DNA from: Lentisphaeria bacterium
Lineage (GTDB): Bacteria; Verrucomicrobiota; Lentisphaeria; Victivallales; Victivallaceae
Direction of reading: 5' to 3'
DNA length: 40,384 nt
Assembly: GCA_017457065.1 (NCBI GenBank)
Contig: JAFTIE010000206.1
Coordinates: 1 to 40,384, forward strand
A program made the position numbers and the translations under genes. Of this stretch, positions 23,695 through 32,738 are shown in pieces; the stretch's first letter is position 1, and each line of letters begins with the position of its first letter. Below the pieces are notes generated by a model. The model was not told where the DNA came from and searched no databases. It saw only the letters and a list, made by a program, of their open reading frames with translations.

Positions 23695-25391
23695 GACCTT
23701 CTGCTCCTTCTGCAAAGCAAAGTACGGTTCACCGTCAGGATCAGCAAAGCGGCGGCTGTGAAGATCCAACTCAAATAACGGCGGTATTCCCCTCCCGCAG
23801 CCATTTTCCTGCTGAATGCAGTAAAAGTTTTATTCTGACGCAGATCTGAAACAGGAGTTACATGGGGATTGACTGCGATATTGTATTTCAGTTTTCCGTC
23901 ATCCAGAGTGTAAAGCCCCTTTTGGCTCAACCGAAAAAGCGCCCTGCCCCTGACCGAAGGGATTTCCCCTGAACTTCCGGCATGGCGGTAATGAACTTTC
24001 GCTGCACCATCTGAAAGGTTGCAAAGGATCATTTCATTTGATTTCACATTGTGATCCACAACTCCCGGAGTGCTGCGGCGGCAAAGTTCGGCAAGGTTGC
24101 TGAACAGTCCCGGCCAGAAGGGGAGTGATGCCGGATTGGAGTATTCAGGATGCAGATTCAAGTGGATGTCATACCGGTTGCGGCTTATTTCTTCCACACT
24201 CATCAAGGCTCCGGAAGAAGAACAGATGATCCCTCTCCCCGGCAATTTGATCCCCGGAGTAAATGCCCACACAAGACCGCTGTTCTCCAATCCTTTCAAC
24301 AACTCTTCACGGGGAGAGAAAAAGGGGGGGCTCTTTTCAAGAAAACTTTGTTTGCCGCGGTGAAAGAACACCCTGTTCCCGGAAGAGGGGAGCTTCTTAT
24401 CAGGGGGATAACTTGAGAAGAAAAGCGCCCCCCCTTTTGTGACCTGTCTGAAATCAGGATTGTGTTCCAGAACCTGAGACAATACCTTTTTTTCGGCAGG
24501 CAGCAACTTTCCATAAGTGTATGTTACAGCCTTTTTCGGCGTGTTCACCAGTATCACCTCATCATCATATTCCAGAGCATCCCCCGGTGATTCGACCCGG
24601 AACTTCAGAAGCGCAGCAGGAGATTCCAGAGCAAAGTTGAAAAGTTTGCTGCCGTTGCTGCCGATGGTAAAGGTTTCAAGGAACTGAGAGTTGACTTTCA
24701 GAACCACATTTCTCTTCTGACTTGAAAAACTGCGGATCTCCAGAAGGACTCTCCCCTCAGAGACAGCAGCGTTGGCAATGGCGACATTTTCCCCGGGAGT
24801 ACCGCAGCAGAAAAGAGAAATTTCTCCCGGAACGTAATTCTCCGGGACCCGGTCTGTCACAAGGCAGATCTCTGCATCCTTAAAATTTTCTTTTGCCCAT
24901 GCAACAGCCTGTTCTCCATTGAATTCAGATGCCGTTCCATTCCAATATTTGTCAAGGTCGATCTTTTTCTCTCCCCGGCTCAGGAGTTCAGTTTCAGTAC
25001 CGCAAATGCCCCAAATCACCCGGCGTCCGGGAAAACGGTCAAGATAGGTCCGCAGAACTTTTTCCCCCTGCCGACGTACCTGAGGAGTCATGGAATAGGA
25101 GTTGTTGAGCAGTATCACCGCCGGAGGAAGGTTTTCTTTGCTGACAACAAACAGCGAAGCGCCGCCGCAGACCATAAGCATGAGAGCGGCAGCTTCAAGA
25201 AAAAAACTCAGAGGCAGACGGCGGAAGGTCAGTTGTGCAGAGTTTTTTTCCTGAGCGCCGTATTCTTCCCACAGGAAAAGAGCTTGAGTAAAAAAAAGTT
25301 CCCCTTTGTATTTGAAAAGATAGAGGAGCAGTAAAAGGACTCCGCTCAGAGCAAAGGCGAAAAACCATACATTTTCCCATCCCCCGATCAT
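23691..25391 (-). CDS. BatA-like membrane protein
   Basis: A 566-residue protein beginning with a hydrophobic helix and the LFKYKGELFFTQALFLWEE segment typical of the BatA/aerotolerance N-terminal domain, then a second helix near residue 60. A VWA-like region follows (AVILLNNSYSM), in which the first Asp of the DxSxS site is replaced by Asn, so metal binding may be lost. The C-terminus ends in a membrane helix plus a basic tail. ATG 25391 overlaps the DUF58 stop by four bases with AAGGGA seven bases upstream. It is the middle gene of the DUF58-BatA-VWA unit, and the three probably form one membrane complex. Confidence 0.82.
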   Translation of the reverse strand: MIGGWENVWFFAFALSGVLLLLLYLFKYKGELFFTQALFLWEEYGAQEKNSAQLTFRRLPLSFFLEAAALMLMVCGGASLFVVSKENLPPAVILLNNSYSMTPQVRRQGEKVLRTYLDRFPGRRVIWGICGTETELLSRGEKKIDLDKYWNGTASEFNGEQAVAWAKENFKDAEICLVTDRVPENYVPGEISLFCCGTPGENVAIANAAVSEGRVLLEIRSFSSQKRNVVLKVNSQFLETFTIGSNGSKLFNFALESPAALLKFRVESPGDALEYDDEVILVNTPKKAVTYTYGKLLPAEKKVLSQVLEHNPDFRQVTKGGALFFSSYPPDKKLPSSGNRVFFHRGKQSFLEKSPPFFSPREELLKGLENSGLVWAFTPGIKLPGRGIICSSSGALMSVEEISRNRYDIHLNLHPEYSNPASLPFWPGLFSNLAELCRRSTPGVVDHNVKSNEMILCNLSDGAAKVHYRHAGSSGEIPSVRGRALFRLSQKGLYTLDDGKLKYNIAVNPHVTPVSDLRQNKTFTAFSRKMAAGGEYRRYLSWIFTAAALLILTVNRTLLCRRSRRS

Positions 25392-26227
25392 TGCAGTATC
25401 CCTTCCCGGCAAAAGGGCTCCGGATCTTTCAAACAGTCGGAGGCGTTGAAAAAGAATATGCAAGAGTTGTGCGCCCTGACGGTTTCTGCGTATTCAGACC
25501 GGAACCGGTTCAACCGTTCCCGGTAACGCTCAAGGGCACTCCCGTCAACGTGGAGAACTTTGCTCATGCCGGACTCAGGATCTGTCACAGTTACACTGCC
25601 GGAAAGGTGAGGAGTCTGTTCTTCCTCACCGATGATTTGGATGATGACCGCATTGCTTCCGCCCAAAAATTTCATCAATCCGCCGGGAGTAAGATCAAAA
25701 AAAAGGTCACTGATAAAAATTCTGACACCATTGCGGAAAAGTTCCGGACACAGCTCACAAAAGAGTCCCATGTTTTCTCCGCCGCCCTTTTCCGGCAGTT
25801 CCCAGAGTTCAGGTGTTTCGGGCGTTGTCATTTTCAGAAGTGTATCGTGGATCCCCCACACCTGCAGGGAAAATCCGGCATTGACGGCGCTTTGGGCAAA
25901 AAGTGCAGCCATTCCTGCTGCGGCGGCTTTTTTACCGTAATGATCCATAGAACGCGAACAATCGATGATGATGTCACACCTGGGATCGCTTTCCTGAGCA
26001 AAGCGGCGCACCATCAGCTGTTCACTTCTGGCATAGAGCCGCCAATCCACCCGCCTGAGTTCGTCCCCTTCCCGGTATGAACGGTAATCGGCAAACTCCA
26101 TGGAGCCTCCTGTTTTGGAACCGGTTCGGCTTCCTTCAAAGCTTCCTGTACACACAGGGGGGACCAGTTTCAAATTGGCGGCGGCTCTTAAAGCGGTATT
26201 TATTGCACGAAAAGAATCCTGATCCAT
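25388..26227 (-). CDS. DUF58 domain protein
   Basis: A 279-residue soluble protein with the DUF58 signature: a GSRTGSKTGGSMEFADYR segment at about 30-48, then YREGDELRRVDWRLYAR and the VWA-like IIDCSRSMD near 88-96. DUF58 proteins are encoded with MoxR AAA+ ATPases and VWA proteins and are thought to act as partners or clients in membrane-protein maturation or stress response. Here it is the first gene of its operon. The promoter at 26250-26278 overlaps the end of the GT2 gene, and no moxR lies beside it. AGGAG sits 12 bases before the ATG, farther than usual. Confidence 0.9.
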   Translation of the reverse strand: MDQDSFRAINTALRAAANLKLVPPVCTGSFEGSRTGSKTGGSMEFADYRSYREGDELRRVDWRLYARSEQLMVRRFAQESDPRCDIIIDCSRSMDHYGKKAAAAGMAALFAQSAVNAGFSLQVWGIHDTLLKMTTPETPELWELPEKGGGENMGLFCELCPELFRNGVRIFISDLFFDLTPGGLMKFLGGSNAVIIQIIGEEEQTPHLSGSVTVTDPESGMSKVLHVDGSALERYRERLNRFRSEYAETVRAHNSCIFFFNASDCLKDPEPFCREGILQ

Positions 26228-26249
26228 CTGACACTTGCACTCCTGCTAT

Positions 26250-26278
26250 AAGATATCACAGCATGAGCACTTTGTCAA
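26250..26278 (-). promoter_or_regulatory. Sigma70-type promoter of the DUF58/BatA/VWA operon
   Basis: Leftward TTGACA (26273-26278), 17 bases, TATCTT (26250-26255). The -35 box overlaps the last codons of the upstream GT2 gene, so this operon has its own start even though it may also receive read-through from the rnf side. Confidence 0.7.
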
Positions 26279-27336
26279 GCGTCGCACCAGTGCAGAAAGC
26301 GCAAAGTTTTAAGTCCGTCAAACCAGATATGGAAGGCAGCACATAATTTAGGTTCCGGCGTATTGCGCCTGATCCCCTGCCAGACCCGGTAAAAATGCTC
26401 TTTTTCAAAAAAATCCCGGTCCGGAAGTTCCGGGGCATCGGTATTGAGGTTTTCAAAGACAGCCGCATTCAGCACCTTTTCCAAGCGGTCAAAGGCGGCA
26501 TCGGAAACTTCTGAAGGCTCTTTCCCATCTATGATCTCTCTTACCGCCTGCCCGGTGCCGAAAGGAGTCCGGGCAGAGATACGGGGAGAAGGAAAGACCA
26601 GTATCCGGTCTATGACCTCAACACCTGAAGTTTTGGCAAGTTCCTGAAGAAAGTAAAAATCCTCCCCCGCCTTCCGGACCTTCATACCGCCGCATTTCAT
26701 ATAAGCTTCTCCCCTGACAGCAAACGCAGAGCCCACTGTATGGAAAGCATAGGGAGAACCGCACCGCTTGAGCTCCCGGACATAACGGTCAAGATAGGCT
26801 TCGTACCGCCGGATCGCCTTCTCATTTTCCGGCGTCTCTCCGGGAAGATGCCGCAGTTTTGGGGCTGCGCCGCCGGCTTTGCTCCGGCTGAAAAAAGAGC
26901 TTATCTCCTTGAAATAATCAGAGTCCACCAGGGTATCACCATCCATGGAACAGATGATAGTCTGAGAAGCTTCTTCAATATCCCTGCTCTGCAAAAAAGA
27001 GTCCATGCCGATCTTTCTTGCCTCTCCGACGCCACCTTTGAGTCCGGGGGCGTAAACAGCAAAAAGATCCCTGTGCTCAAACTCTTTTCTCTGTATGCGC
27101 TTGAAAAGCTCCAGTGACTCCCTGTCATCGGCGCCTTCAGGGTAGTTGATGACCGCCAGCACTGCAACAGGTTCCTCTATCTGTGCAGCGGCAGTTTTGA
27201 GTGACTCCAAAGTCTCACCGAAAGAACCATTTTCATTGTAACAGGGGATCACCGTACAAATACGGTAATGCCCCAGTCCCTCAATGGTCTGCGCCGGGTT
27301 GCGGCGGCGGTATTTTTCTATGTCACGGACGATCAA
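26275..27336 (-). CDS. Family 2 glycosyltransferase
   Basis: A roughly 353-residue cytoplasmic GT-A glycosyltransferase. TVIPCYNENGS is the nucleotide-sugar start motif, and SMDGDTLVDSDYF holds the metal-binding DxD. A GEDFYFLQEL segment later gives the typical catalytic acidic motif. No membrane helices follow. The start is uncertain: the frame is open to 27390 inside gpsA, but a TTG at 27336 has GGGAG ten bases upstream and overlaps gpsA by only 14 bases, so it is preferred. It ends the long rnf transcription unit. Its acceptor is unknown; coupling with a glycerol-3-phosphate dehydrogenase hints at a glycolipid or phospholipid-linked glycan. Confidence 0.8.
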   Translation of the reverse strand: MIVRDIEKYRRRNPAQTIEGLGHYRICTVIPCYNENGSFGETLESLKTAAAQIEEPVAVLAVINYPEGADDRESLELFKRIQRKEFEHRDLFAVYAPGLKGGVGEARKIGMDSFLQSRDIEEASQTIICSMDGDTLVDSDYFKEISSFFSRSKAGGAAPKLRHLPGETPENEKAIRRYEAYLDRYVRELKRCGSPYAFHTVGSAFAVRGEAYMKCGGMKVRKAGEDFYFLQELAKTSGVEVIDRILVFPSPRISARTPFGTGQAVREIIDGKEPSEVSDAAFDRLEKVLNAAVFENLNTDAPELPDRDFFEKEHFYRVWQGIRRNTPEPKLCAAFHIWFDGLKTLRFLHWCDA

Positions 27337-28363
27337 GGATGAATTTCTCCCAGGGAATATCAAGTTTTGCACCATGATGGATCGTGGCATCCAAAGCCAG
27401 CAGCAAAGGAAAATCCTTCAGATCCGCCCTGCCCGCAGCTGCCAGTTTCCGCAGACTGTTGGACATCGCCTGAGCGATAGCAACAGATTCAAGTGTCACA
27501 CCTGCAAGAAGCTCTCTGGCTTTTGCGTAAGAAAGACCTCTTCCCAGCAGCACCCCCAGCTTACGGGTGCGTCCGCCGAAAACGGTCACATAAAGATCTC
27601 CTGCCGCCAGCATGATGGCATCGGGATCTCCCCCCATGATCTTGAGGAGTTTACCGATCTCACGGACACTTTCCCCGAAAAGTCCCGCCTGAGGATTGTA
27701 TTTTTCCTGACCTCCCATGCCCACGATGAGTTCATTGGCGCCGATGGCAGTGGAAACGGCGGCGGCGTAAACATTTTTCATCGCCACAGCAGTTTCAACG
27801 CCCCGGATATCGGTGGAGCAGCTGATATGATAGTATTCAACAGCCAGACATTTCCGCAGAGCGCAGAGGGTGTCGTAATCTTTACCGCAGAAGGTGACAC
27901 AGGTGTGACGGCGGTCGGCAAGTTCATAGCTGGTGCAGGGACCGCCCACAGCGTTGAAAGAGATGGTTCCTTTCACATCTTTCCGCATCAGGTACTCAGG
28001 AAAGGTTTCAGGGATGCCCTCTTCCGTTTCCCGCAGACCTTTGGTGATGGAAAGGACCACCGCCTTTTCAGGCAGTCTGGGGATGACGAAATCCGCAAAC
28101 CACTCCACCCCGAAACTGCTGACGCCCCCGATAAAAAAGTCGGTTCCGGCAATAGCTTTCTCAAGCTCTCCGATCTGGTAATAGGAGATACCTTCCGGGA
28201 GAGTCCGTTTCATATTTTTGTGGAAGTTATCCACCTTGAGCTGTTCAATGATCTCAACGTCAAGGGGCGTTCCAACGATCCGCACTTCATGTCCGTTGTC
28301 TCTGAGGGGGAAACTCATTGCCGAGCCCATCATACCGGCACCGATAATAGTAAAAATGCTCAT
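27323..28363 (-). CDS. gpsA: NAD(P)-dependent glycerol-3-phosphate dehydrogenase
   Basis: A 346-residue GpsA-type enzyme that reduces dihydroxyacetone phosphate to sn-glycerol 3-phosphate for phospholipids. GAGMMGSA (8-15) binds the dinucleotide; SITKGL and the AMKNVYAAA segment carry the conserved lysines; GPCTSYELA takes the place of the usual GPSFA motif, and NPQAGLFGESVREIGKL matches the C-terminal domain. AGGTGA precedes the ATG, and the gene begins four bases after the AMMECR1 gene. The altered GP motif leaves room for a related substrate. Confidence 0.83.
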   Translation of the reverse strand: MSIFTIIGAGMMGSAMSFPLRDNGHEVRIVGTPLDVEIIEQLKVDNFHKNMKRTLPEGISYYQIGELEKAIAGTDFFIGGVSSFGVEWFADFVIPRLPEKAVVLSITKGLRETEEGIPETFPEYLMRKDVKGTISFNAVGGPCTSYELADRRHTCVTFCGKDYDTLCALRKCLAVEYYHISCSTDIRGVETAVAMKNVYAAAVSTAIGANELIVGMGGQEKYNPQAGLFGESVREIGKLLKIMGGDPDAIMLAAGDLYVTVFGGRTRKLGVLLGRGLSYAKARELLAGVTLESVAIAQAMSNSLRKLAAAGRADLKDFPLLLALDATIHHGAKLDIPWEKFILDRP

Positions 28364-28367
28364 TTAT

Positions 28368-28913
28368 TCACCTGTAAATTTCAGTTTTGAAAACAGAAAA
28401 GCGGGCATCGCGGCTTTTCCAGGCATTCCCGGCAAAGCCTGCTTTACGTGAAAGAAAATCCAAAGTAGTCTCTTTGTCCCATCCCTGTTCCGTGGGGACC
28501 TGAGGCAGAAAGACGGAACGGCGTCCAAAAAGAGAGAATATGATCCCGTGTTCACCGATCACAAACTCATCAAGAGAAGAGATGGGTTCTGCCGGAGTCA
28601 GGAGCGAGATTTCTATTTCCACTTTGTTGAATTCCTCCTGTGTCAGAGCCGGGAATCTGGGATCGTTGCAAGCGGCGTTCAAAGCATTGCGCCGCAAATT
28701 TTCCCCCAGAGTCTCAAAGGCTTCGATATTGCCGATACACCCTCTCAGCGCCCCATTGAGCTGCAAGGTCACAAAGCAACTGCCGATGGAGCTCAATCCG
28801 GGGAGCTCCGGCATCGCCGGAGCTGTTGTGCGTGCAAGTTCCGCCCCGATGACGGCTCTTGCAAAGATCACGATCTGCTGTTGTTCACTTTCAGAAAAAA
28901 GTTTACCGCTCAT
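28368..28913 (-). CDS. AMMECR1-domain protein (AmmeMemoRadiSam system protein A-like)
   Basis: About 181 residues making up a single AMMECR1 domain: LRGCIGNIE, then NDPRFPALT, EISLLTPAE, and FLPQVPTEQGWD, all hallmark segments. In many anaerobes this domain belongs to the AmmeMemoRadiSam set with a Memo-like protein and a radical SAM enzyme; neither partner is in this window. Its biochemical role is not established. Two ATGs lie six bases apart; the AAGGAG upstream is three bases from the first and nine from the second, so the second (28913) is chosen. It follows rnfE closely and is in the same transcript. Confidence 0.9.
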   Translation of the reverse strand: MSGKLFSESEQQQIVIFARAVIGAELARTTAPAMPELPGLSSIGSCFVTLQLNGALRGCIGNIEAFETLGENLRRNALNAACNDPRFPALTQEEFNKVEIEISLLTPAEPISSLDEFVIGEHGIIFSLFGRRSVFLPQVPTEQGWDKETTLDFLSRKAGFAGNAWKSRDARFSVFKTEIYR

Positions 28914-28919
28914 CGTCAT

Positions 28920-29600
28920 TTACTCCTTCTCATTGAGTTTGCAGATCTGGCAGCTGTGGCAATCCAATCCGGCAGGAGGAACATAGAGTTTGCCCGCCTT
29001 GATCGCTGCTCTGCGGGCAAAGTGATTTTTGGCGGCAAGGATCACGCCCAATATGACAAAGGCTCCGGGCGCCGCTGAAGCCAGCAGAAAATCAGTTGTC
29101 CAGCAGGTGATGATCTTGACTTCAAAAACCGACCCGGTACTGATGAATTCACGCAAAGCCCCCAGCATGGTCAGAGCCAGGGAAAACCCGAGTCCCATGC
29201 CGATACCATCAAAAACAGAACGCACAGGGTTGTTCTTTGAAGCAAAGGCTTCTGCTCTGCCCAGCACGATGCAGTTTACCACGATCAAAGGAATGAAGAT
29301 CCCCAATGCCGAATAAATGGCAGGAGGGGAGTATGCTTTCATCAGCATATCCACTGCGCTGACAAAGGTGGCAATGACCACGATATAGACCGGGATACGG
29401 ATCTTTTTTGGCACGATACCGGCAATACAGGATATGACCAGATTGCTGCCCGCCAGCACACAGGTGGTGGCAAGTCCCATGGCAAGACCGTTGGCGGCAG
29501 AGCTGGTGGTGGCGAGGGTGGGACATGTTCCCAAGAGCAGCACCAGCACCGGATTCTCTTTCCAGATGCCTTTAAGCATATCTTTGAAAGCTTTTTTCAC
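28920..29600 (-). CDS. rnfE: Rnf complex subunit E
   Basis: A 226-residue integral membrane subunit of the Rnf ferredoxin:NAD oxidoreductase, related to RnfA. Early ENPVLVLLLGTCPTLATT, the GIFIPLIVVNCIVLGRAEAFA segment and about six helices are typical. The tail is unusual: after the last helix it ends with CHSCQICKLNEKE, a CxxCxxC motif that could bind metal. The start is a GTG overlapping the rnfG stop by four bases, with GGGAG well placed. Confidence 0.93.
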   Translation of the reverse strand: MKKAFKDMLKGIWKENPVLVLLLGTCPTLATTSSAANGLAMGLATTCVLAGSNLVISCIAGIVPKKIRIPVYIVVIATFVSAVDMLMKAYSPPAIYSALGIFIPLIVVNCIVLGRAEAFASKNNPVRSVFDGIGMGLGFSLALTMLGALREFISTGSVFEVKIITCWTTDFLLASAAPGAFVILGVILAAKNHFARRAAIKAGKLYVPPAGLDCHSCQICKLNEKE

Positions 29601-30265
29601 TTTTTCTCTCCCTTCATAAAATCCTCCATGTGCAAACGGAGCGTTTTTCCAGCCTGTTCCACAGCGGCGGTCACTGCTCTTGATGTGATGGTGGCGCCGG
29701 TGACAAAGTCGAAACTGCCGCCGTCCCGTTTGACCTTCCAGCTTTCCTTTTCAGGAACCGTTTTTCCGTGGAACTGATCCAGAATGTGATTTGGAGGCAA
29801 TCCCACCGGACGGGGTTGAAAAAGATTGAATATGGTCTTGCGGAACTTGCGTTCACAGACATTGCTGCCCAATCCCGGAGTCTCCTGCTGGCGGGTAACA
29901 AGAACGGCAAGGATCTTGCCTGCGAGGTCAAATCCGGCAGTGATCTCAACGTCACCGGCATAACCGTCAGGGGAAACGCTCCTGACGGCAAAGGCTTTGA
30001 GGGCTCCTGCTTTGCGGACGGGCATGATGACCACTTTGAAGTTGCCCGGGGAAATGTACTCTTTTGCCTCACGGTCAGGGGCATTGTCAAAGAGTGGCAA
30101 GTTGAGCATTTTCAAAGATTTCTGCATGGTTTCACGCTGCATTTTTTCAATAGGGGCACGGGTCAGCATAAAGACCGGTGAAAGCACCAGTGCAGAGACC
30201 AGTGCCGTGATCCCCAGAAAAGCCCCCAGAACGGGCACACTTTCGTTTTCACGGAGTTTTGTCAT
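29597..30265 (-). CDS. rnfG: Rnf complex subunit G (covalent flavoprotein)
   Basis: A 222-residue subunit with one N-terminal membrane anchor (about 12-34) and an extracytoplasmic FMN-binding domain. TGATITS at 189-195 is the flavin attachment motif, with Thr192 the residue expected to carry FMN by phosphoester bond after ApbE action. GLGSNV near 131-136 is also conserved. It overlaps rnfD by four bases (ATGA). Length and motifs indicate a working protein. Confidence 0.94.
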   Translation of the reverse strand: MTKLRENESVPVLGAFLGITALVSALVLSPVFMLTRAPIEKMQRETMQKSLKMLNLPLFDNAPDREAKEYISPGNFKVVIMPVRKAGALKAFAVRSVSPDGYAGDVEITAGFDLAGKILAVLVTRQQETPGLGSNVCERKFRKTIFNLFQPRPVGLPPNHILDQFHGKTVPEKESWKVKRDGGSFDFVTGATITSRAVTAAVEQAGKTLRLHMEDFMKGEKK

Positions 30266-31407
30266 GATATCTGCTCCTTTTTGCGTTCTTTTTCACCGAA
30301 GGGGGCACGGGTGCAAAGCCGGTCGATAAGGGGAACAAGGGCGTTCATCAGCAATATGGCGAAACTGACTCCCTCAGGATAATTCCCCCAGATGCGGATC
30401 ACCACAGTAATGAGACCGCAACCCATGCCGAAAATCACACAGCCCCAGTTGGTCACAGGTGAAGTCACCATATCCTTCGCCATAAAAATAGCGCCAATCA
30501 GCAAGCCGCCCGTCAGCAAGTGAAAGAGCGCAGGGGGTGTCACTCCGGGAAAAAACCAGTGGATCACTCCCGCAAACAATGCGGCACTCCCGATAAAACA
30601 CAAGGGCACACGCCAGTTGATCAGTTTGAAACAGAGCAGTATGACAAGCCCCAGCAGCAGTGCCGGAGTGCAGGTTTCCCCGATACATCCGCTCCGGACA
30701 CCCCAGAAATATTTTTTCAACAGCTCAGGAGAGCTCACCTTATCAAAGTTATGACGCGCCGCAGCAATAAGATGACGGTCGTTTGGGGTATGAACGATCT
30801 TGCGGGTATCGGTCATAAGTCCCAGAGGGGTGGCACAAGTGATACCGTCCAGCTCACCGGCAGCGACTTTTTTCATCATTGCCGAACCGAAAAAGTACTC
30901 TGCCTGAGGATAATTTTTATCCATGCCTCTGGGAGGACTCCAAAGAGTCATGGCGGCGGGCAGAGCGATCAGGAGCCCCACACGGGCGACAACTGCCGGG
31001 TTGAAGGGATTGTGCCCCAAGCCTCCGAAGACCTGTTTTCCCAGCCAGATGGCAAGGAAAGCACCGATGACGGGCACATAAAAGGGAACCGCCGCCGGAA
31101 GATTCAAGGCGAGGATCATACCGGTAACCACGGCACTGAGATCTCCCAGCGCACTGCCGATCCTTTTCCCCGCCAGTCTGCACCACAGAGTTTCTGCCGC
31201 AACACAGGAAACGACGGTCACAAGGATCACCGCCAATGCCCGCAGACCGAAAAGCCATATCCCTGCGGCAGCTGCGGGAAGAAGAGCTGCGATGACCTTG
31301 AGCATGATCTTGCGGACGCTTTCTGAAGCGCTCACATGGGGGGAACTGCTCAGAACCAGTTTTTCCCCGGTGGGCAACTTGATATTTTCTGAAATGTTGT
31401 CACTCAT
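30262..31407 (-). CDS. rnfD: Rnf complex subunit D (membrane flavoprotein)
   Basis: A 381-residue membrane subunit with about eight to ten helices. Characteristic parts are SSSPHVSASESVRKIM at the start, KQVFGGLGHNPFNPAVVAR, and the DMVTSPVTNWG segment near residue 315, where a Thr in other RnfD/NqrB proteins carries FMN covalently. RnfD is thought to form much of the ion-conducting path with A and E. GGAG lies ten bases before the ATG, and the gene starts 14 bases after rnfC. Confidence 0.94.
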   Translation of the reverse strand: MSDNISENIKLPTGEKLVLSSSPHVSASESVRKIMLKVIAALLPAAAAGIWLFGLRALAVILVTVVSCVAAETLWCRLAGKRIGSALGDLSAVVTGMILALNLPAAVPFYVPVIGAFLAIWLGKQVFGGLGHNPFNPAVVARVGLLIALPAAMTLWSPPRGMDKNYPQAEYFFGSAMMKKVAAGELDGITCATPLGLMTDTRKIVHTPNDRHLIAAARHNFDKVSSPELLKKYFWGVRSGCIGETCTPALLLGLVILLCFKLINWRVPLCFIGSAALFAGVIHWFFPGVTPPALFHLLTGGLLIGAIFMAKDMVTSPVTNWGCVIFGMGCGLITVVIRIWGNYPEGVSFAILLMNALVPLIDRLCTRAPFGEKERKKEQIS

Positions 31408-31421
31408 GATCTGAAAGCTCC

Positions 31422-32738
31422 TTATTTCTTCTTGCGCAGTTCATTTTTAGCACGGCGGAACTGCTGGACCAGAGGACGCCGTGAAGGACACACATAAGCA
31501 CAGGCTCCGCACTCAAGGCAATCCATGACGTGTCCTTTTTGCGCCAGATCCAATCTGTTCCCCTCGATGGCTGCACAGAGCAGACAGGGAGTAAGTTTCA
31601 TGGGACAGACCTCTACACATCTGGCGCACCTGATACAGGGGGAAGAGGAAAAGTTCAAGGCGGTACGCCCGGGAAGCAGAAGTATGCCTGAGGTATTTTT
31701 GGCAACAGGCACATCAAAGGATCTCTGGGCAAAGCCCATCATGGGACCGCCGAGGATCAGTTTGCCGGGTTCTTCGGTGACACCTCCGGCAAGCTTGACA
31801 GCTTCAATAACGGGGGTTCCGATCCGGAGTTTGAAGTTGCCGGGATTTTTCACAGCTTCACCGCTGACGGTGACGACACGTTCAACAAGGGGGATCCCCA
31901 GAAGAACGCCGTCAGAGACAGCGGCGGCGGAACCGGCATTCTGGACCACACACCCGGCATCAAAGGGCAATCCCCCCGTGGGGACCCGTCTGCCGGTCAC
32001 GGCATAAATCAGCTGTTTTTCCGCTCCTTGCGGGTAGCGGACTTTCAAAACCTGTATCTGCACAGCAGTTCCAGCTGCGGCATTTCCCAAAGCGGCGATG
32101 GCATCGGGTTTATTTTCCTCAATACCGATGAAGATCCGGGAAACGTTAAGTATCTGCCCCATGATCAAAGCCCCGGTAACGACCTTTTGGGGGTATTCCG
32201 CCATAAGGCGGTGGTCTGCGGTCAGATAAGGTTCACATTCGGCGCCGTTGACGATCAAGGTATCGACCTTTTTATCAGGAGGAACTGAGAGCTTCACATG
32301 AGAAGGGAATGCCGCACCGCCCATACCGACGATGCCTGTATCTCTGATCCTGCCCAAAAGTTCCTGAGGCGTCTTGGAGTGCCACTCTTCCCAGGGGGCA
32401 AAGGGGGCTTCGCCGTGGTCGTACCCGTCGGCTTCGATCTCCACTGCCGTAACGGGAGTCCCCATGGGACCCGGCACTTCACGGATCTGCACCACAACAC
32501 CGCTGGTGGGGGCGTGAAGATGCGCAGAAACAAAACCGTCAGCTTCGGCAATAAGCTGATACTTTTTGATTTTATCCCCCTTGGCGACACAAAGGCGGGG
32601 CGGTTTCCCGGCATTTTCCATCAGGGGGACAAGGTATTTCTCAAGGAGCGGCGCTTCAATGATCCCGCAGGAATTTGTCAGGCTCTTGCCGTCATATTCG
32701 GGGTGCATCCCCCCGGAAAAACTTTTGACTTTGCTCAT
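31422..32738 (-). CDS. rnfC: Rnf complex subunit C (NADH-binding, 2x[4Fe-4S])
   Basis: A 438-residue peripheral subunit on the cytoplasmic side that exchanges electrons with NAD and binds FMN. GIVGMGGAAFPSHVKL and VNGAECEPYLTADHRL are the flavin/NADH region; two ferredoxin-type clusters follow near the end, CIRCARCVEVCP and CLECGACAYVCP. The N-terminal region includes the biotinyl-lipoyl-like barrel. ATG 32738 with AGAGGA upstream is preferred over the TTG at 32756. It overlaps the rnfB stop by four bases, so correct rnfC translation may depend on ribosomes completing rnfB. Confidence 0.95.
   Translation of the reverse strand: MSKVKSFSGGMHPEYDGKSLTNSCGIIEAPLLEKYLVPLMENAGKPPRLCVAKGDKIKKYQLIAEADGFVSAHLHAPTSGVVVQIREVPGPMGTPVTAVEIEADGYDHGEAPFAPWEEWHSKTPQELLGRIRDTGIVGMGGAAFPSHVKLSVPPDKKVDTLIVNGAECEPYLTADHRLMAEYPQKVVTGALIMGQILNVSRIFIGIEENKPDAIAALGNAAAGTAVQIQVLKVRYPQGAEKQLIYAVTGRRVPTGGLPFDAGCVVQNAGSAAAVSDGVLLGIPLVERVVTVSGEAVKNPGNFKLRIGTPVIEAVKLAGGVTEEPGKLILGGPMMGFAQRSFDVPVAKNTSGILLLPGRTALNFSSSPCIRCARCVEVCPMKLTPCLLCAAIEGNRLDLAQKGHVMDCLECGACAYVCPSRRPLVQQFRRAKNELRKKK

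Noticed and set aside
27284-28390. 368-codon open frame opposite gpsA
   Set aside because: Covers gpsA in reverse, which has clear family motifs; no independent evidence.
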